Assembly (NCBI GenBank): GCA_963718065.1
Contig: CAVQYE010000017.1
Location: forward strand, 1-64,000
Direction: 5' to 3'
From: CAVPGP01 sp963718065
GTDB taxonomy: Bacteria > Actinomycetota > Thermoleophilia > Gaiellales > Gaiellaceae
DNA: 64,000 nucleotides
This document shows positions 40,490 to 48,541 of the stretch, in pieces (position 1 is the stretch's first letter; every line of letters begins with the position of its first letter). The notes beneath the pieces are model-generated. The model worked only from the letters and a program-made list of their open reading frames with translations. It was not told the DNA's origin and ran no database searches. The position numbers and the translations under genes are program-made.

Positions 40490-41824
40490 GTGAGCGAGGC
40501 CGTACTGGTGGAGCGCCTGTCGGCGATCCCCGCCGACGAGGCGGCAAAGGCCGCTCCGCGCGCCAAAAAGCGGTTCCTGGACGGCGCCGGACTGCTGTCG
40601 GCGGCGACGGCGCTCTCGGGCGTCCTCGCGTATGTCTTCCAGGTGATCGCGGCGCGGGCGCTCGGCCCGACGACGTACGGCCTGGTCGCCGTGCTCTGGG
40701 CAGGGATGTTCCTGCTGGTCGTCCTCTTGTTCCGCCCACTGGAACAGATGACGGCCCGCGCGATCGCCGACCGGCTCGCCCGCGGCGCCGAGGTTCGCTC
40801 GGTGATCCGCGCGGGAGGCGCGCTGTACGTGGGGACGTCGCTCGTCGTCGGCCTTGTCGCGGTCGCCGTCTGGGAGCCGGTGACGGACAAGCTCTTCCTG
40901 GGCGACGACGTCTTCATGATCGCGCTCGTCGCCGGCGTCATCTTCTACGGGGTCGAGTACCTCGTGCGCGGGATCTGCGGCGGCACGCGCTGGTTCGAGG
41001 GCTACGGCTGGGCGCTGATCGGCGACGGCGCGGCCCGCGTGCTCGTGATCCTGCCGGTGATCGTGGGCGCGACGCAGGGCTTCGCGGCCGCAGCCGTGGC
41101 CGCTGCGGCGGTCGGCGGGGCGCTCGTGCCGATCTACCTCGGCCGGGCACGGCTCGCGCCACTGCTTGCAAAGGGCGACGGCGACGACGCGCCGTTCCGG
41201 CTGCGGAGCGCTCTGGCGTTCGCCGGCCCGGCGGGCGTGATCGCGGGCGCCGACCAGGTGATCGTCAACGGCGGCCCGCTGCTCGTGATGATCGGTGGGA
41301 CGGCCGGCTCGACGACGAAGGTCGCAGGCGTGGTCTTCGCCGCGACGATGCTCGTGCGCATCCCCGTCTACCTCTTTCAGGGCCTCGCAGCCTCGCTGCT
41401 GCCGAATCTGACGACCCTGCACGTCGCGGAGGAGCGCGCGCTCTTCCGCCAGGCGATCCGTCGCATGGCATTCGCGCTCGGCGCCGGCTCTGCGGCGATG
41501 GCAGCCGCCGCCTGGCTCGTCGGGCCGCAGGCGATGCGGATCGTCTACGGCCCCGGCTTCGACGCCGGCCGGACGGAGCTCGCGCTCCTGGGCGTGGGCG
41601 TCGGCCTGTACCTGGCGACGGCCACGGTCTCGCAGGGCATGCTCGCGCTCGACGCGGTGCGCGTGGCGGCAATCAGCTGGGCGATCGCCGCGGTGGTGTT
41701 CGTCGCCGGCTACATGGTGGTGCCCGGCGACGAGCTGATGCGCATCTCGATCGCCTTCTGCGCCGCGAGCGGCGTCGGCGCCGCGCTCCTCTCGCTCTCG
41801 CTTGCGAGGCGGATGAGGCACTGA
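40490..41824 (+). CDS. polysaccharide flippase-like membrane protein (MOP superfamily)
   Basis: 444 residues from GTG 40490; a TTG at 40451 would add 13 residues. Intact, about 12 hydrophobic segments: LDGAGLLSAATALSGVLAYV and FQVIAARALGPTTYGLVAVL at the start, typical of Wzx-like exporters, later GVVFAATMLVRIPVYLFQGL and ASLLPNLTTLHVAEERALFR. Its ATG-proximal neighbour begins inside its stop (TGATG), so the pair is coupled. Divergent from the DPM-like GT2 across 237 bp. Likely exports the lipid-linked product of the adjoining genes. Confidence 0.88.
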   Translation: MSEAVLVERLSAIPADEAAKAAPRAKKRFLDGAGLLSAATALSGVLAYVFQVIAARALGPTTYGLVAVLWAGMFLLVVLLFRPLEQMTARAIADRLARGAEVRSVIRAGGALYVGTSLVVGLVAVAVWEPVTDKLFLGDDVFMIALVAGVIFYGVEYLVRGICGGTRWFEGYGWALIGDGAARVLVILPVIVGATQGFAAAAVAAAAVGGALVPIYLGRARLAPLLAKGDGDDAPFRLRSALAFAGPAGVIAGADQVIVNGGPLLVMIGGTAGSTTKVAGVVFAATMLVRIPVYLFQGLAASLLPNLTTLHVAEERALFRQAIRRMAFALGAGSAAMAAAAWLVGPQAMRIVYGPGFDAGRTELALLGVGVGLYLATATVSQGMLALDAVRVAAISWAIAAVVFVAGYMVVPGDELMRISIAFCAASGVGAALLSLSLARRMRH

Positions 41825-42873
41825 TGCGGACTCCCGTCTCGATCGGTGTCGTCACCGCAACCCCGGAAGGAGTCGCGCTCGCCCGCGCGTTCCACGAGCT
41901 GCCGCAGGCGAGCGTCGGCTGGATCTGCGGCGAGGCCGGCGACCTGGGCCGTGCCGACGCGAAGAAGATCGGCGCCAACTGGACGAGCGACTTCGACGAG
42001 CTGCTCGACGACGAGTCGGTCGACGCGATCGCGTTTGCCCTGCCGCCGACGGCCCGCCGCCGGTACACGCGGGCGGCGCTGGAAGCCGACCGTCACGTGC
42101 TCGTCTGCGGGCCGATCGCCTCGAGCGTCGCAGAGGCGGAGGAGCTGCTCGAGCTCGCGACGCGCCGTCACCGCCGCCTCTGGATGCACGAGCCGGCACT
42201 CTTCACGCCCTCCGTGCAGCGTCTCCGCGCGCTCGCAGGGCGCGGCGGCCTCGGCGAGCTGCTGTATCTGCACGCGACGAAGCTCGGCTCCAGCACGGAG
42301 GCCGATGCGGGAAATGCTCTCTGGGCAGGTTGTGCGGAGCTTCTGGCCCTGATCCTCGACATCGGCGCCGACGATCCGATCGAGGTCACTGCGCGGGCGG
42401 AGTCCTACTTGCGGCCGGGAACGGCCGAGGTCGCCTTCTGCGACCTGCGCTTCGCCACCGGCATCACCGCGCACCTCCACGTGTCCGTGCTCGACGCGAT
42501 CGAGCAATGCCGCCTCACTGCGGTCGGCTCGTCGCTCACCGGCGCGGTCGACTTCCTCGAGCCGCGGCACGAGCTGACGCTCGCCGCCCCGGTCGACGCG
42601 CAGATCCACGACGCGGTCGAGGCCCACTCGGTCGCCCCCGGCGAGTCGCTGCGGACACGCGCACCCGAGGCGGATCCCGTCCTGCTCAGCTGCCAGCGGT
42701 TCATCGAGCGAGTCCGCTCGACGGCCGAGCCGGCGGATCAGAGCGGCGCCCGCGGCCTGCTCGCCCAGGTGAAGTGCATCGAGGCGATCGCGCGCGCCCT
42801 CGGCGAGCCCGAGCAGATGCAGGCGCCACGACCGGCCGTGCCGCGGCTGCAGATCGTCGCCCCCGGCGCTTAA
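41824..42873 (+). CDS. Gfo/Idh/MocA-like oxidoreductase, atypical nucleotide-binding site
   Basis: 349 residues, intact. Fold signature: N-terminal beta-alpha unit SIGVVTATPEGVALARAFHE, DFDELLDDESVDAIAFALPP, then the usual position of the EKP motif reads VLVCGPIASSVAEAEELLEL. C-terminal GLGELLYLHATKLGSS and DLRFATGITAHLHVSVLDA fit the family's beta-sheet domain. The canonical GxGxxG is TATPEG and the catalytic EKP Lys is absent, so this may be a degenerate, possibly non-catalytic, paralogue, as sometimes found in glycan clusters. Coupled to the flippase by TGATG overlap. Its stop region is part of a 17-bp triple repeat. Confidence 0.75.
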   Translation: MRTPVSIGVVTATPEGVALARAFHELPQASVGWICGEAGDLGRADAKKIGANWTSDFDELLDDESVDAIAFALPPTARRRYTRAALEADRHVLVCGPIASSVAEAEELLELATRRHRRLWMHEPALFTPSVQRLRALAGRGGLGELLYLHATKLGSSTEADAGNALWAGCAELLALILDIGADDPIEVTARAESYLRPGTAEVAFCDLRFATGITAHLHVSVLDAIEQCRLTAVGSSLTGAVDFLEPRHELTLAAPVDAQIHDAVEAHSVAPGESLRTRAPEADPVLLSCQRFIERVRSTAEPADQSGARGLLAQVKCIEAIARALGEPEQMQAPRPAVPRLQIVAPGA

Positions 42874-42918
42874 TGCGCAAGACCGCTTAGTGCGCAAGGC
42901 CGCTTAGTGCGCAAGGGC
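42868..42918 (+). repeat. 17-bp unit repeated three times, duplicating a stop/start junction
   Basis: Units GCTTAATGCGCAAGACC (42868), GCTTAGTGCGCAAGGCC (42885) and GCTTAGTGCGCAAGGGC (42902) run head to tail. Each carries an overlapping stop and start (TAATG, TAGTG, TAGTG), so the first two encode five-codon mini-ORFs (MRKTA, VRKAA) and the third opens the next gene. Confidence 0.85.
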
Positions 42919-43644
42919 ATCGCCCTCGTCGCCTGCGTCGTCGTCGCGCAGAGCACGCTCGAGGCGCTCCACTTCTTCCAGATCGACGCGCGGATCCTCT
43001 TCGACGCAAACGACGACCACTCGCTCGGCGCGTTTGCGAGCGCCGGAGCGGCCGCCTGCGCTGCGGCCGGCCTGCTGGTGCTCTTCGCGCAGCGCCGCCG
43101 GTGGCTGACACTCGCGCTCGCCGCTGCGCTGGCGGTGCTTGCCGTCGATGACGTCGCCGCCGTGCACGAGGCGGCCGCCCGCTCGCTGATGCAGTGGAGC
43201 CGCGTCGACGCGCCCGACCACTGGACGGCGCCGTTCCTGCTCGGGCCGCTGCTCGCATTCGTGGCTCTCGGCCTGTGGCTCGGGCCCTGGCCGGACCGGA
43301 GGAGCGCGCTGACGGTTCGCGCCGGCGTCGCCGTGCTCGCGGGCGCCGTCGCCTTTCGCGTCGCCGGCGGGCTCGTGCTGCTGCTCTCGAGTGTCGACCC
43401 GGGCGGGCGGGGCCGCGAGGCCGCGGCGCTCGCGCAGCAGGACATCGAGCTCCTGGGCTGGCTCCTCGTCGCCTTGGGCGTCGCCGGAGCCGTGCGCCGC
43501 TCGCTCGAGAGCCCCCGGACGAAGTTACGGCCGCCTTCCGACCAATCGAAGGCGGCCGCAGCCCTGCAGGGGCAGGTTTCATCATCCGCCCGCGGCCCGG
43601 GCCCCGGCATCCCCCGGGTGGGTTATGAGCGCGCGCGACCGTGA
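42907..43644 (+). CDS. membrane protein of unknown function
   Basis: 245 residues, GTG start at 42907 within the third repeat unit. About five or six hydrophobic segments: GIALVACVVVAQSTLEALHF, LGAFASAGAAACAAAGLLVL, LTLALAAALAVLAVDDVAAV, FLLGPLLAFVALGLWLGPWP, VAVLAGAVAFRVAGGLVLLL and LLGWLLVALGVAGAV. The last 45 residues (after SLESPRTK) are low-complexity and overlap a hairpin at 43527-43556, so the true stop may have been lost to an indel and the protein may end near residue 205. Coupled to the Gfo/Idh gene. No family recognised. Confidence 0.6.
   Translation: MRKGIALVACVVVAQSTLEALHFFQIDARILFDANDDHSLGAFASAGAAACAAAGLLVLFAQRRRWLTLALAAALAVLAVDDVAAVHEAAARSLMQWSRVDAPDHWTAPFLLGPLLAFVALGLWLGPWPDRRSALTVRAGVAVLAGAVAFRVAGGLVLLLSSVDPGGRGREAAALAQQDIELLGWLLVALGVAGAVRRSLESPRTKLRPPSDQSKAAAALQGQVSSSARGPGPGIPRVGYERARP
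43527..43556 (+). terminator. hairpin inside the apparent 3' end of the membrane-protein gene
   Basis: CGGCCGCCTTCC ... GAAGGCGGCCG, arms of about 11 bp around an 8-nt loop (43527-43556). It lies within the low-complexity tail of the reading frame ending at 43644, which suggests that the tail is not truly coding and that this is the transcript end of the 40490-43500 operon. No T-run. Confidence 0.4.
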
Positions 43645-43689
43645 GCTCGCGACCGAATTCGCGAGCCGGCTGGACAAGATCGGGACGGC

Positions 43690-43720
43690 CGGCCCTCTCG
43701 TTTGGTCATCGAGAGGGCCG
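43690..43720. terminator. hairpin in the gap before the response regulator
   Basis: CGGCCCTCTCG (43690-43700) and CGAGAGGGCCG (43710-43720), perfect 11-bp arms, 9-nt loop. A second, imperfect hairpin follows at about 43733-43762 (GAGCCGGGCCCC / GGGGTCGGCTC). Beyond these, 43763-44029 holds no gene I can support, only a presumed promoter and leader for the regulator. Confidence 0.5.
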
Positions 43721-44029
43721 ACGCCCCGTCGAGCCGGGCCCCTAAGGGGTCGGCTCGGCCGTTCACGGACGCGGCCTTCCGGATCGGCTTGCGCAACCTA
43801 CGACGTGGCGGCCTGAACGGGTACTGCACGATGGTGCGGTCCTTGCTCGGGAGCGGGAAACCGCCGGTGACGATTTGGGGCCGTTTTGGACTTTTCGCAA
43901 CGACCCTCTTCACAAGCGCCACCGTTTCAAGTAGATTATGGGTGGGAGAGCCGGGAGGTTCCGTGAGGTTTACGGAAGCCTTGGGAGAATCCGGCGTATA
44001 TCAGACTTCGAGAAAGGCGGCCCTTTCCG

Positions 44030-44704
44030 ATGAGTCATTGCGACGGACGTACAGCGGTCCTCATAGACAGCCACCCTCTGTGGCTGAATGCGGTGGAGCC
44101 GATCATCAGCGACCTGGGCATCACCGTCGTGGGAACTGCGACGTCCAGCAACGAGGCACTTGCCACCATTCAGGCTCAACAGCCTGACATCGTCGTCACC
44201 GGCCTCAAGATGGCCGACGGCGACCTCGACGGCATCGAGATGATCCGTCAGGCCCGTGAGAGCGTCCCGACCGTCAAGGTCGTGGTGCTCTCGATGTACG
44301 ACGACACGAAGCACATCGACGCGTCATTCAACGCCGGCGCGATCGCGTACGTGATCAAGACCGCCCATCCGGACGATCTTCGCTCTGCTGTCCGGCAGGC
44401 GTTCTCGCACTCGATCTACCTGTCCGGAGCCCGCCCTGCCGTCCCCGTCACGGAGACGCAGGAGACCGAGCTCATGCCCGATCTGACGCGGCGGGAGTTC
44501 GAAATCCTGCAGCTCGTGGCTGAGGGTCATTCGAACTCGCAGCTTGCGCGGATGCTCTGGGTGACCGAGCAGACGGTCAAGTTCCACCTCTCGAATATCT
44601 ACCGGAAGCTCGACGTCTCGAATCGCACCGAGGCGAGCCGCTGGGCGCAGCTCCATGGGCTGCTCGCCTCGCGCGGCACCGAGCGCGTCACCTCCGCGGC
44701 CTGA
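44030..44704 (+). CDS. NarL/FixJ-type regulator with a receiver domain lacking the phospho-acceptor Asp
   Basis: 224 residues, intact. The receiver domain (residues 8-125) has TAVLIDSHPLWLNAVEPIIS, so only one of the two usual acidic residues (DS instead of DD), and PDIVVTGLKMADGDLDGIEM, where Gly58 takes the place of the phosphorylated Asp. The switch Ser (VVVLSMYDD) and the conserved Lys (AYVIKTAHPDDL) remain. The C-terminal LuxR HTH is orthodox: LTRREFEILQLVAEGHSNSQ, LARMLWVTEQTVKFHLSNIY and RKLDVSNRTEASRWAQLHGL. No sensor kinase adjoins. It is probably phosphorylation-independent, regulated by expression level, ligand or partner. A likely RBS, GAAAGGCGG, precedes the ATG. Confidence 0.9.
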   Translation: MSHCDGRTAVLIDSHPLWLNAVEPIISDLGITVVGTATSSNEALATIQAQQPDIVVTGLKMADGDLDGIEMIRQARESVPTVKVVVLSMYDDTKHIDASFNAGAIAYVIKTAHPDDLRSAVRQAFSHSIYLSGARPAVPVTETQETELMPDLTRREFEILQLVAEGHSNSQLARMLWVTEQTVKFHLSNIYRKLDVSNRTEASRWAQLHGLLASRGTERVTSAA

Positions 44705-44801
44705 CGCAGTGTTCTTTGAGGGTGCGGCGCCCCGCGCGTCGCGCCCTCAATAGCGTCGTGCGCCGCGCCCTCAATCGCGTCTGCCCGCGTGTCCGTTGTG
44801 A

Positions 44802-45737
44802 CTAGGCGGCGATGCGCGACCGCGAGAGCAGCAGCTCCGCGATCTGGATCCCGTTCAGCGCTGCGCCCTTGCGCAGGTTGTCGCAGGCGATGAAGAGCGC
44901 CAGCCCGTTCGGGGCGCTGCGGTCGGGGCGGATCCGCCCGACGAGCACCTCGTCGATCCCGGCCGCCTTGCCCGGGCTCGGAAAGTCGTCGACGCGCACG
45001 GAGGGCGCCGATTCGAGAATCGAGCGCGCCTGCTCGGGCGTCAGCTCGTCCTCGGTCTCGATCCAGACCGCCTCGGAGTGGCCGACGAGCACCGGCACGC
45101 GGACGCACGTCGCGCTGATCGGCAGGTCGGGAAGCTCCATGATCTTGCGGGTCTCGGCGCGCAGCTTCGACTCCTCGTCGAACTCCTCGCCGTCGAAGTC
45201 CCAGTCCATGCGCAGGTCGTGGTCGTCGACCGCCTCGCCGCGCAGGCGCTCCATCGCGGAGGCTCCGGCGCCCGAGACCGACTGATACGTGGCGATGCGC
45301 ACCCGGACGAGGCCGGCCGCGTCGTGCAGCGGCTTCAGGACCGTCGTCAGCGGGATCGTGCAGCAGTTCGGATTCGCGACGATCCCGTCGTGCTCGAGCG
45401 CTCGCTCGCCGTTCACCTCGGGGACGACGAGCGGGATGCCCGGCTCCAGGCGATAGGCCGCCGACTTGTCGACGCAGACCGCGCCCCCGCGCACGGCGTG
45501 CGGCACGAGCTCGAGCGAGGCCGAGGTGCCGACCGAGAAGATCGCGAGGTCGAGGTCGCCCGCGGACAGGACTTCGGGCGTCGCCTCCTCGATCACGAGC
45601 TCGCCGAGCCGCTTGCCCGCCGATCGGGCCGAGGCGAAGACCCGCACGTTGTCGTGGCCGCGCTCGCGCAGCAGCTCGAGCGTGACCGTCCCGACCGCGC
45701 CGGTGGCGCCGACGACCCCGATCCGCGGGCTAGGCAG
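44802..45737 (-). CDS. asd: aspartate-semialdehyde dehydrogenase
   Basis: Reduces L-aspartyl-4-phosphate to aspartate semialdehyde with NADPH, second step toward lysine, threonine, methionine and diaminopimelate. Motifs: IGVVGATGAVGTVTLELLRE (NADP site), VDKSAAYRLEPGIPLVVPEV, IVANPNCCTIPLTTVLKPLH with the catalytic Cys of NPNC, YQSVSGAGASAMERL and VPVLVGHSEAVWIETE. No ATG, GTG or TTG lies in frame near the N-terminus; the best start is a CTG at 45737, 8 nt after GGAGG, overlapping the lysC stop by 8 nt. That gives 311 residues, a little shorter than the usual 335-345. The frame stays open upstream, so the start is uncertain. Operon with lysC. Confidence 0.92.
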   Translation of the reverse strand: MPSPRIGVVGATGAVGTVTLELLRERGHDNVRVFASARSAGKRLGELVIEEATPEVLSAGDLDLAIFSVGTSASLELVPHAVRGGAVCVDKSAAYRLEPGIPLVVPEVNGERALEHDGIVANPNCCTIPLTTVLKPLHDAAGLVRVRIATYQSVSGAGASAMERLRGEAVDDHDLRMDWDFDGEEFDEESKLRAETRKIMELPDLPISATCVRVPVLVGHSEAVWIETEDELTPEQARSILESAPSVRVDDFPSPGKAAGIDEVLVGRIRPDRSAPNGLALFIACDNLRKGAALNGIQIAELLLSRSRIAA

Positions 45738-47022
45738 CGGCCGGCCCTCCGTCGGCGAGGCCGAAGCGCTCGTGCAGTGAGCGCACGGCGCGATCGACGT
45801 CGGTCGCGCGGACGACGCACGAGATGCGGATCGAGGAGGTGGAGATGATCTCGATGTTGATCTCTTCGTCGCCGAGGGTCTCGAACATGTCTGCGGCGAC
45901 ACCCGGATGGCTCTTCATGCCGGCGCCGATCAGCGACACCTTCGCGATGTCGGGGTCCTTCGTGAAGCCGGCGGCGCCGATCTCGCTGGCGGTTTGCGTC
46001 AGGATCCGCTCCGCGTTCACGAGGTCGTCCTTCGGCAGCGTGAACGAGACGTCGGTGTGCCCTTCCTCGGAGACGTTCTGCACGATCATGTCGATGTTCA
46101 CGCCCGCGTCGGAGAGCGCGCGGAAGATCCGCGCCGCCACCCCCGGCCGGTCGGGTACCCGGAGGACCGTCACCTTCGCCTCGGAGGTGTCGTGGATCAC
46201 GCCGGAGATGATTGCCTTCTCGAGCATCGGCTCCTCGTTCTCGCCGCGGATCCACGTCCCCTCTTCGCCGGTGAAGGTCGAGCGGACGTGCACGGAAACG
46301 CCGTGGTTGCGCGCGAACTCGACGGAGCGTAGCTGCAGCACCCTGGCACCGCTGGCCGCCATCTCGAGCATCTCCTCGTAGGTGACGGCGGCGAGCTTGC
46401 GGGCGTCGGGGACGATGCGCGGATCTGCAGTAAAGACGCCTTCGACGTCGGTGTAGATCTCGCACGAGTCGGCGCCGAGCGCCGCGGCGAGCGCCACGGC
46501 GGTCGTGTCGGAGCCGCCCCGGCCGAGCGTCGTCACCTCCTGGGCGGTCGACACGCCCTGGAAGCCGCAGACGAGCACGATCTTCCCCTCGTCGAGCGCT
46601 GCGCTGACCCGGTGCGGCCGGATGTCGACGATCTTCGCCTTCGAGTGCATCGTGTCGGTGACGATTCCGGCCTGCGAGCCGGTGAGCGAGATCGCGTCGT
46701 GGCCCATGTCGTGCAGCGCCATCTCGGCGAGCGCGCCCGAGATCCGCTCGCCCACGGAGACGAGCATGTCGTAGGCGCGGGGCTTCGGCAGCGCGGACAC
46801 CTGGTGGGCGAGCGCGATCAGCTCGTCGGTCGTCTGGCCCATCGCCGAGAGAACCGCGACCACCTCGGCGCCCCGCTCGCGCGCGGCGACGAGCCGCTGC
46901 GCCACCGCCTTGATCTTCTCGACGTCACCGACGGACGTGCCGCCGAACTTCATCACGATCAGCCCCGGGCGGCTGGAGGCACGCTCGATCTCGGGGACGG
47001 TGACATACGTCGCTTCGGCCAC
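45730..47022 (-). CDS. lysC: aspartate kinase
   Basis: Phosphorylates L-aspartate, committed step of the aspartate family pathway. 430 residues, intact. Kinase motifs: LIVMKFGGTSVGDVEKIKAV (KFGGTSV), FQGVSTAQEVTTLGRGGSDT (the TTLGRGGSD signature) and IYTDVEGVFTADPRIVPDAR. Two ACT domains at the C-terminus (VTVLRVPDRPGVAARIFRAL and VSLIGAGMKSHPGVAADMFE) bind feedback effectors such as lysine and threonine. About 20 residues precede the usual first strand, so ATG at 47022 may be slightly too far upstream. First gene of the lysC-asd operon, with a 286-nt gap to the divergent lipoprotein gene. Confidence 0.96.
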   Translation of the reverse strand: MAEATYVTVPEIERASSRPGLIVMKFGGTSVGDVEKIKAVAQRLVAARERGAEVVAVLSAMGQTTDELIALAHQVSALPKPRAYDMLVSVGERISGALAEMALHDMGHDAISLTGSQAGIVTDTMHSKAKIVDIRPHRVSAALDEGKIVLVCGFQGVSTAQEVTTLGRGGSDTTAVALAAALGADSCEIYTDVEGVFTADPRIVPDARKLAAVTYEEMLEMAASGARVLQLRSVEFARNHGVSVHVRSTFTGEEGTWIRGENEEPMLEKAIISGVIHDTSEAKVTVLRVPDRPGVAARIFRALSDAGVNIDMIVQNVSEEGHTDVSFTLPKDDLVNAERILTQTASEIGAAGFTKDPDIAKVSLIGAGMKSHPGVAADMFETLGDEEINIEIISTSSIRISCVVRATDVDRAVRSLHERFGLADGGPAAA

Positions 47023-47308
47023 GCGAAAAGTGTAGGTGAGCGGGTCCCGCGCTCAGGCACCGCTCATCTCAGGCGGGGCTGCACGAGAAGAAGGGCTGCG
47101 GCCCGCCTTCCTCCCCGGCAGCCCCACGGCGGTGCGAGTGCCGCAGGGACTCGCTTTCCTGGAAGTGTCCCGCCTTCGGTGCCCTCTTTTCAACTGAACC
47201 AAGGTGCGGACCTTGAACGCTGTGGAAAAGGGTGGAACACTCTGTGGACATCTGCTGCCGGTCGTTCGCGGGCGGCCACGTGCCCGGCCGGCAGCGGATC
47301 TTGCGCAA
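47023..47308. other. divergent intergenic region between lysC and the lipoprotein gene
   Basis: 286 bp without a supported gene. On the lysC side it contains several GC-rich inverted repeats, including GCGAGT/ACTCGC at about 47134-47154 and GGGGCTGC/GCAGCCCC at about 47078-47125. I looked for lysine-riboswitch and SAM-riboswitch cores and did not find a convincing match. It must hold promoters for both directions. Confidence 0.5.
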
Positions 47309-47904
47309 ATGCAGCGACGCCGGGCATTCTCGAGGGTGTCGACGGCGTTCCCGTCGGCCCTGGCCGTCGTGGCCGTGGCCGTGCTTGCGGGCTGTGGATC
47401 TTCTGGCGGCGGGGCGTCGAAGTCGGCTACCACCTCGGCGAAGCTGGGCCGGCGGAGCCGGTCGGGCTCGTCGAGTACCTCGCCCTGCTCGAGCCGAAGG
47501 ACAAGCAGCTCCGGCAGCTGCGCAAGGCTGTGCTGAAGTCGGTCGACGGCGTCAACGAGCGCCGGCCCGACGCTTCCTGGGACCGTGCGGCCGGACGGCT
47601 GAGGAAGGTGACTTCCGGCCTCGACCGGCTCTCGCTCTCGATCCAGGGCGTCAAGCCGCCGGCGGAGCTCAAGCAGGCGCACTCCAATCTCGCGGAGAGC
47701 GTCGCCGTGCTCGAGAGCTACGTCTACGACGTCGCGAACGCGCTCTCGACGCGCATCCCGGCGCAGCTCATCTCGGCGGCGAACGAGGACTCGACGCGGA
47801 TGGCCGTCCTGCGCGGGACATGGGAGGCGGCTGTCGCCACCTACGCGCGCAAGCTCGGCGTCGCGATGCCCGCCTGGCTCGGCGGGCCTTCGCTCGAAGC
47901 CTGA
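47309..47904 (+). CDS. putative lipoprotein of unknown function (one frameshift)
   Basis: ATG 47309: basic N-terminus MQRRRAFSR, hydrophobic core ALAVVAVAVLAGC with a lipobox (LAGC, Cys about residue 31), then a Gly/Ser linker GSSGGGASKS. A one-base break near 47440 moves the body into the next frame: GLVEYLALLEPKDKQLRQLR, LSIQGVKPPAELKQAHSNLA, ESVAVLESYVYDVANALSTR and YARKLGVAMPAWLGGPSLEA, stop TGA 47902-47904. About 197 residues, mostly helical with heptad-like spacing in the middle. Predicted to be anchored to the outer face of the membrane. Family not recognised. Confidence 0.7.
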
Positions 47905-47907
47905 CGG

Positions 47908-48498
47908 CTACATCTCGCGGCGGCCGGAGAGCGCTCGGCCGAGCGTGACCTCGTCTGCGTACTCGAGGTCGCCGCCCACGGGCAGCCCGCTCGCGAGACG
48001 GGTGACGCGGACGCGGCCTCGCAGCCGGTCGGCGAGGTAGGCCGCCGTCGCCTCGCCGGTCATGTTCGGGTTCGTCGCGAGCACGACCTCCTGCACGCCG
48101 TTCGCCTCGACGCGGCGCATCAGCTCGTCGATCCGCAGGTCCGATGGCTCGACGCCGTCGAGCGGGGAGAGCGCGCCGCCGAGCACGTGGTAGAGGCCGC
48201 GGTATTCGTGCGTCCGCTCGAGCGAGATCACGTCGACGGGCTGTTCGACGACGCACACGAGCGCATGGTCGCGCCGCGCGTCGGTGCAAATCCCGCAGAT
48301 CTCTTCCTCGGTGAGGTTGCCGCACTCGCGGCAGAAGCGGACGCGCTCCTTGACCTCCTCGATCGCGGTCGCGAGCGCCAGCGCTTCTTCCTTCGAGCGC
48401 TGGAGCAGGTGGAAGGCGAGCCGCTGGGCCGTGCGCTGCCCCACGCCGGGGAGGCGCGACAGCTGCGCGACGAGGTTGTCGACGGCGGGGCTCAGCAC
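47908..48498 (-). CDS. recR: recombination protein RecR
   Basis: 196 residues from GTG 48498. Loads RecA at single-strand gaps with RecF/RecO. Motifs in order: helix-hairpin-helix LSRLPGVGQRTAQRLAFHLL, the C4 zinc finger CRECGNLTEEEICGIC, and a Toprim domain from VCVVEQPVDVISLERTHEYR through PNMTGEATAAYLADRL, with C-terminal Walker-like VTRLASGLPVGGDLEYADEV. Length equals the family norm. Convergent with the lipoprotein gene (3-nt gap) and divergent from a cNMP-binding gene. In many genomes recR follows dnaX-ybaB; here two small cNMP-binding genes lie between. Confidence 0.96.
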   Translation of the reverse strand: MLSPAVDNLVAQLSRLPGVGQRTAQRLAFHLLQRSKEEALALATAIEEVKERVRFCRECGNLTEEEICGICTDARRDHALVCVVEQPVDVISLERTHEYRGLYHVLGGALSPLDGVEPSDLRIDELMRRVEANGVQEVVLATNPNMTGEATAAYLADRLRGRVRVTRLASGLPVGGDLEYADEVTLGRALSGRREM

Positions 48499-48541
48499 GA
48501 CGCCATTGTGCCTGTGTGCCCCGGATGCCAGAATCCCGCGG

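Noticed and set aside
43702..44187. 161-codon + strand frame before and over the regulator
   Set aside because: Overlaps the N-terminus of the response regulator in another frame and runs through two hairpins; no motif.
47023..47308. Possible riboswitch ahead of lysC
   Set aside because: GC-rich inverted repeats are present, but I could not match the lysine, SAM or cobalamin riboswitch cores.
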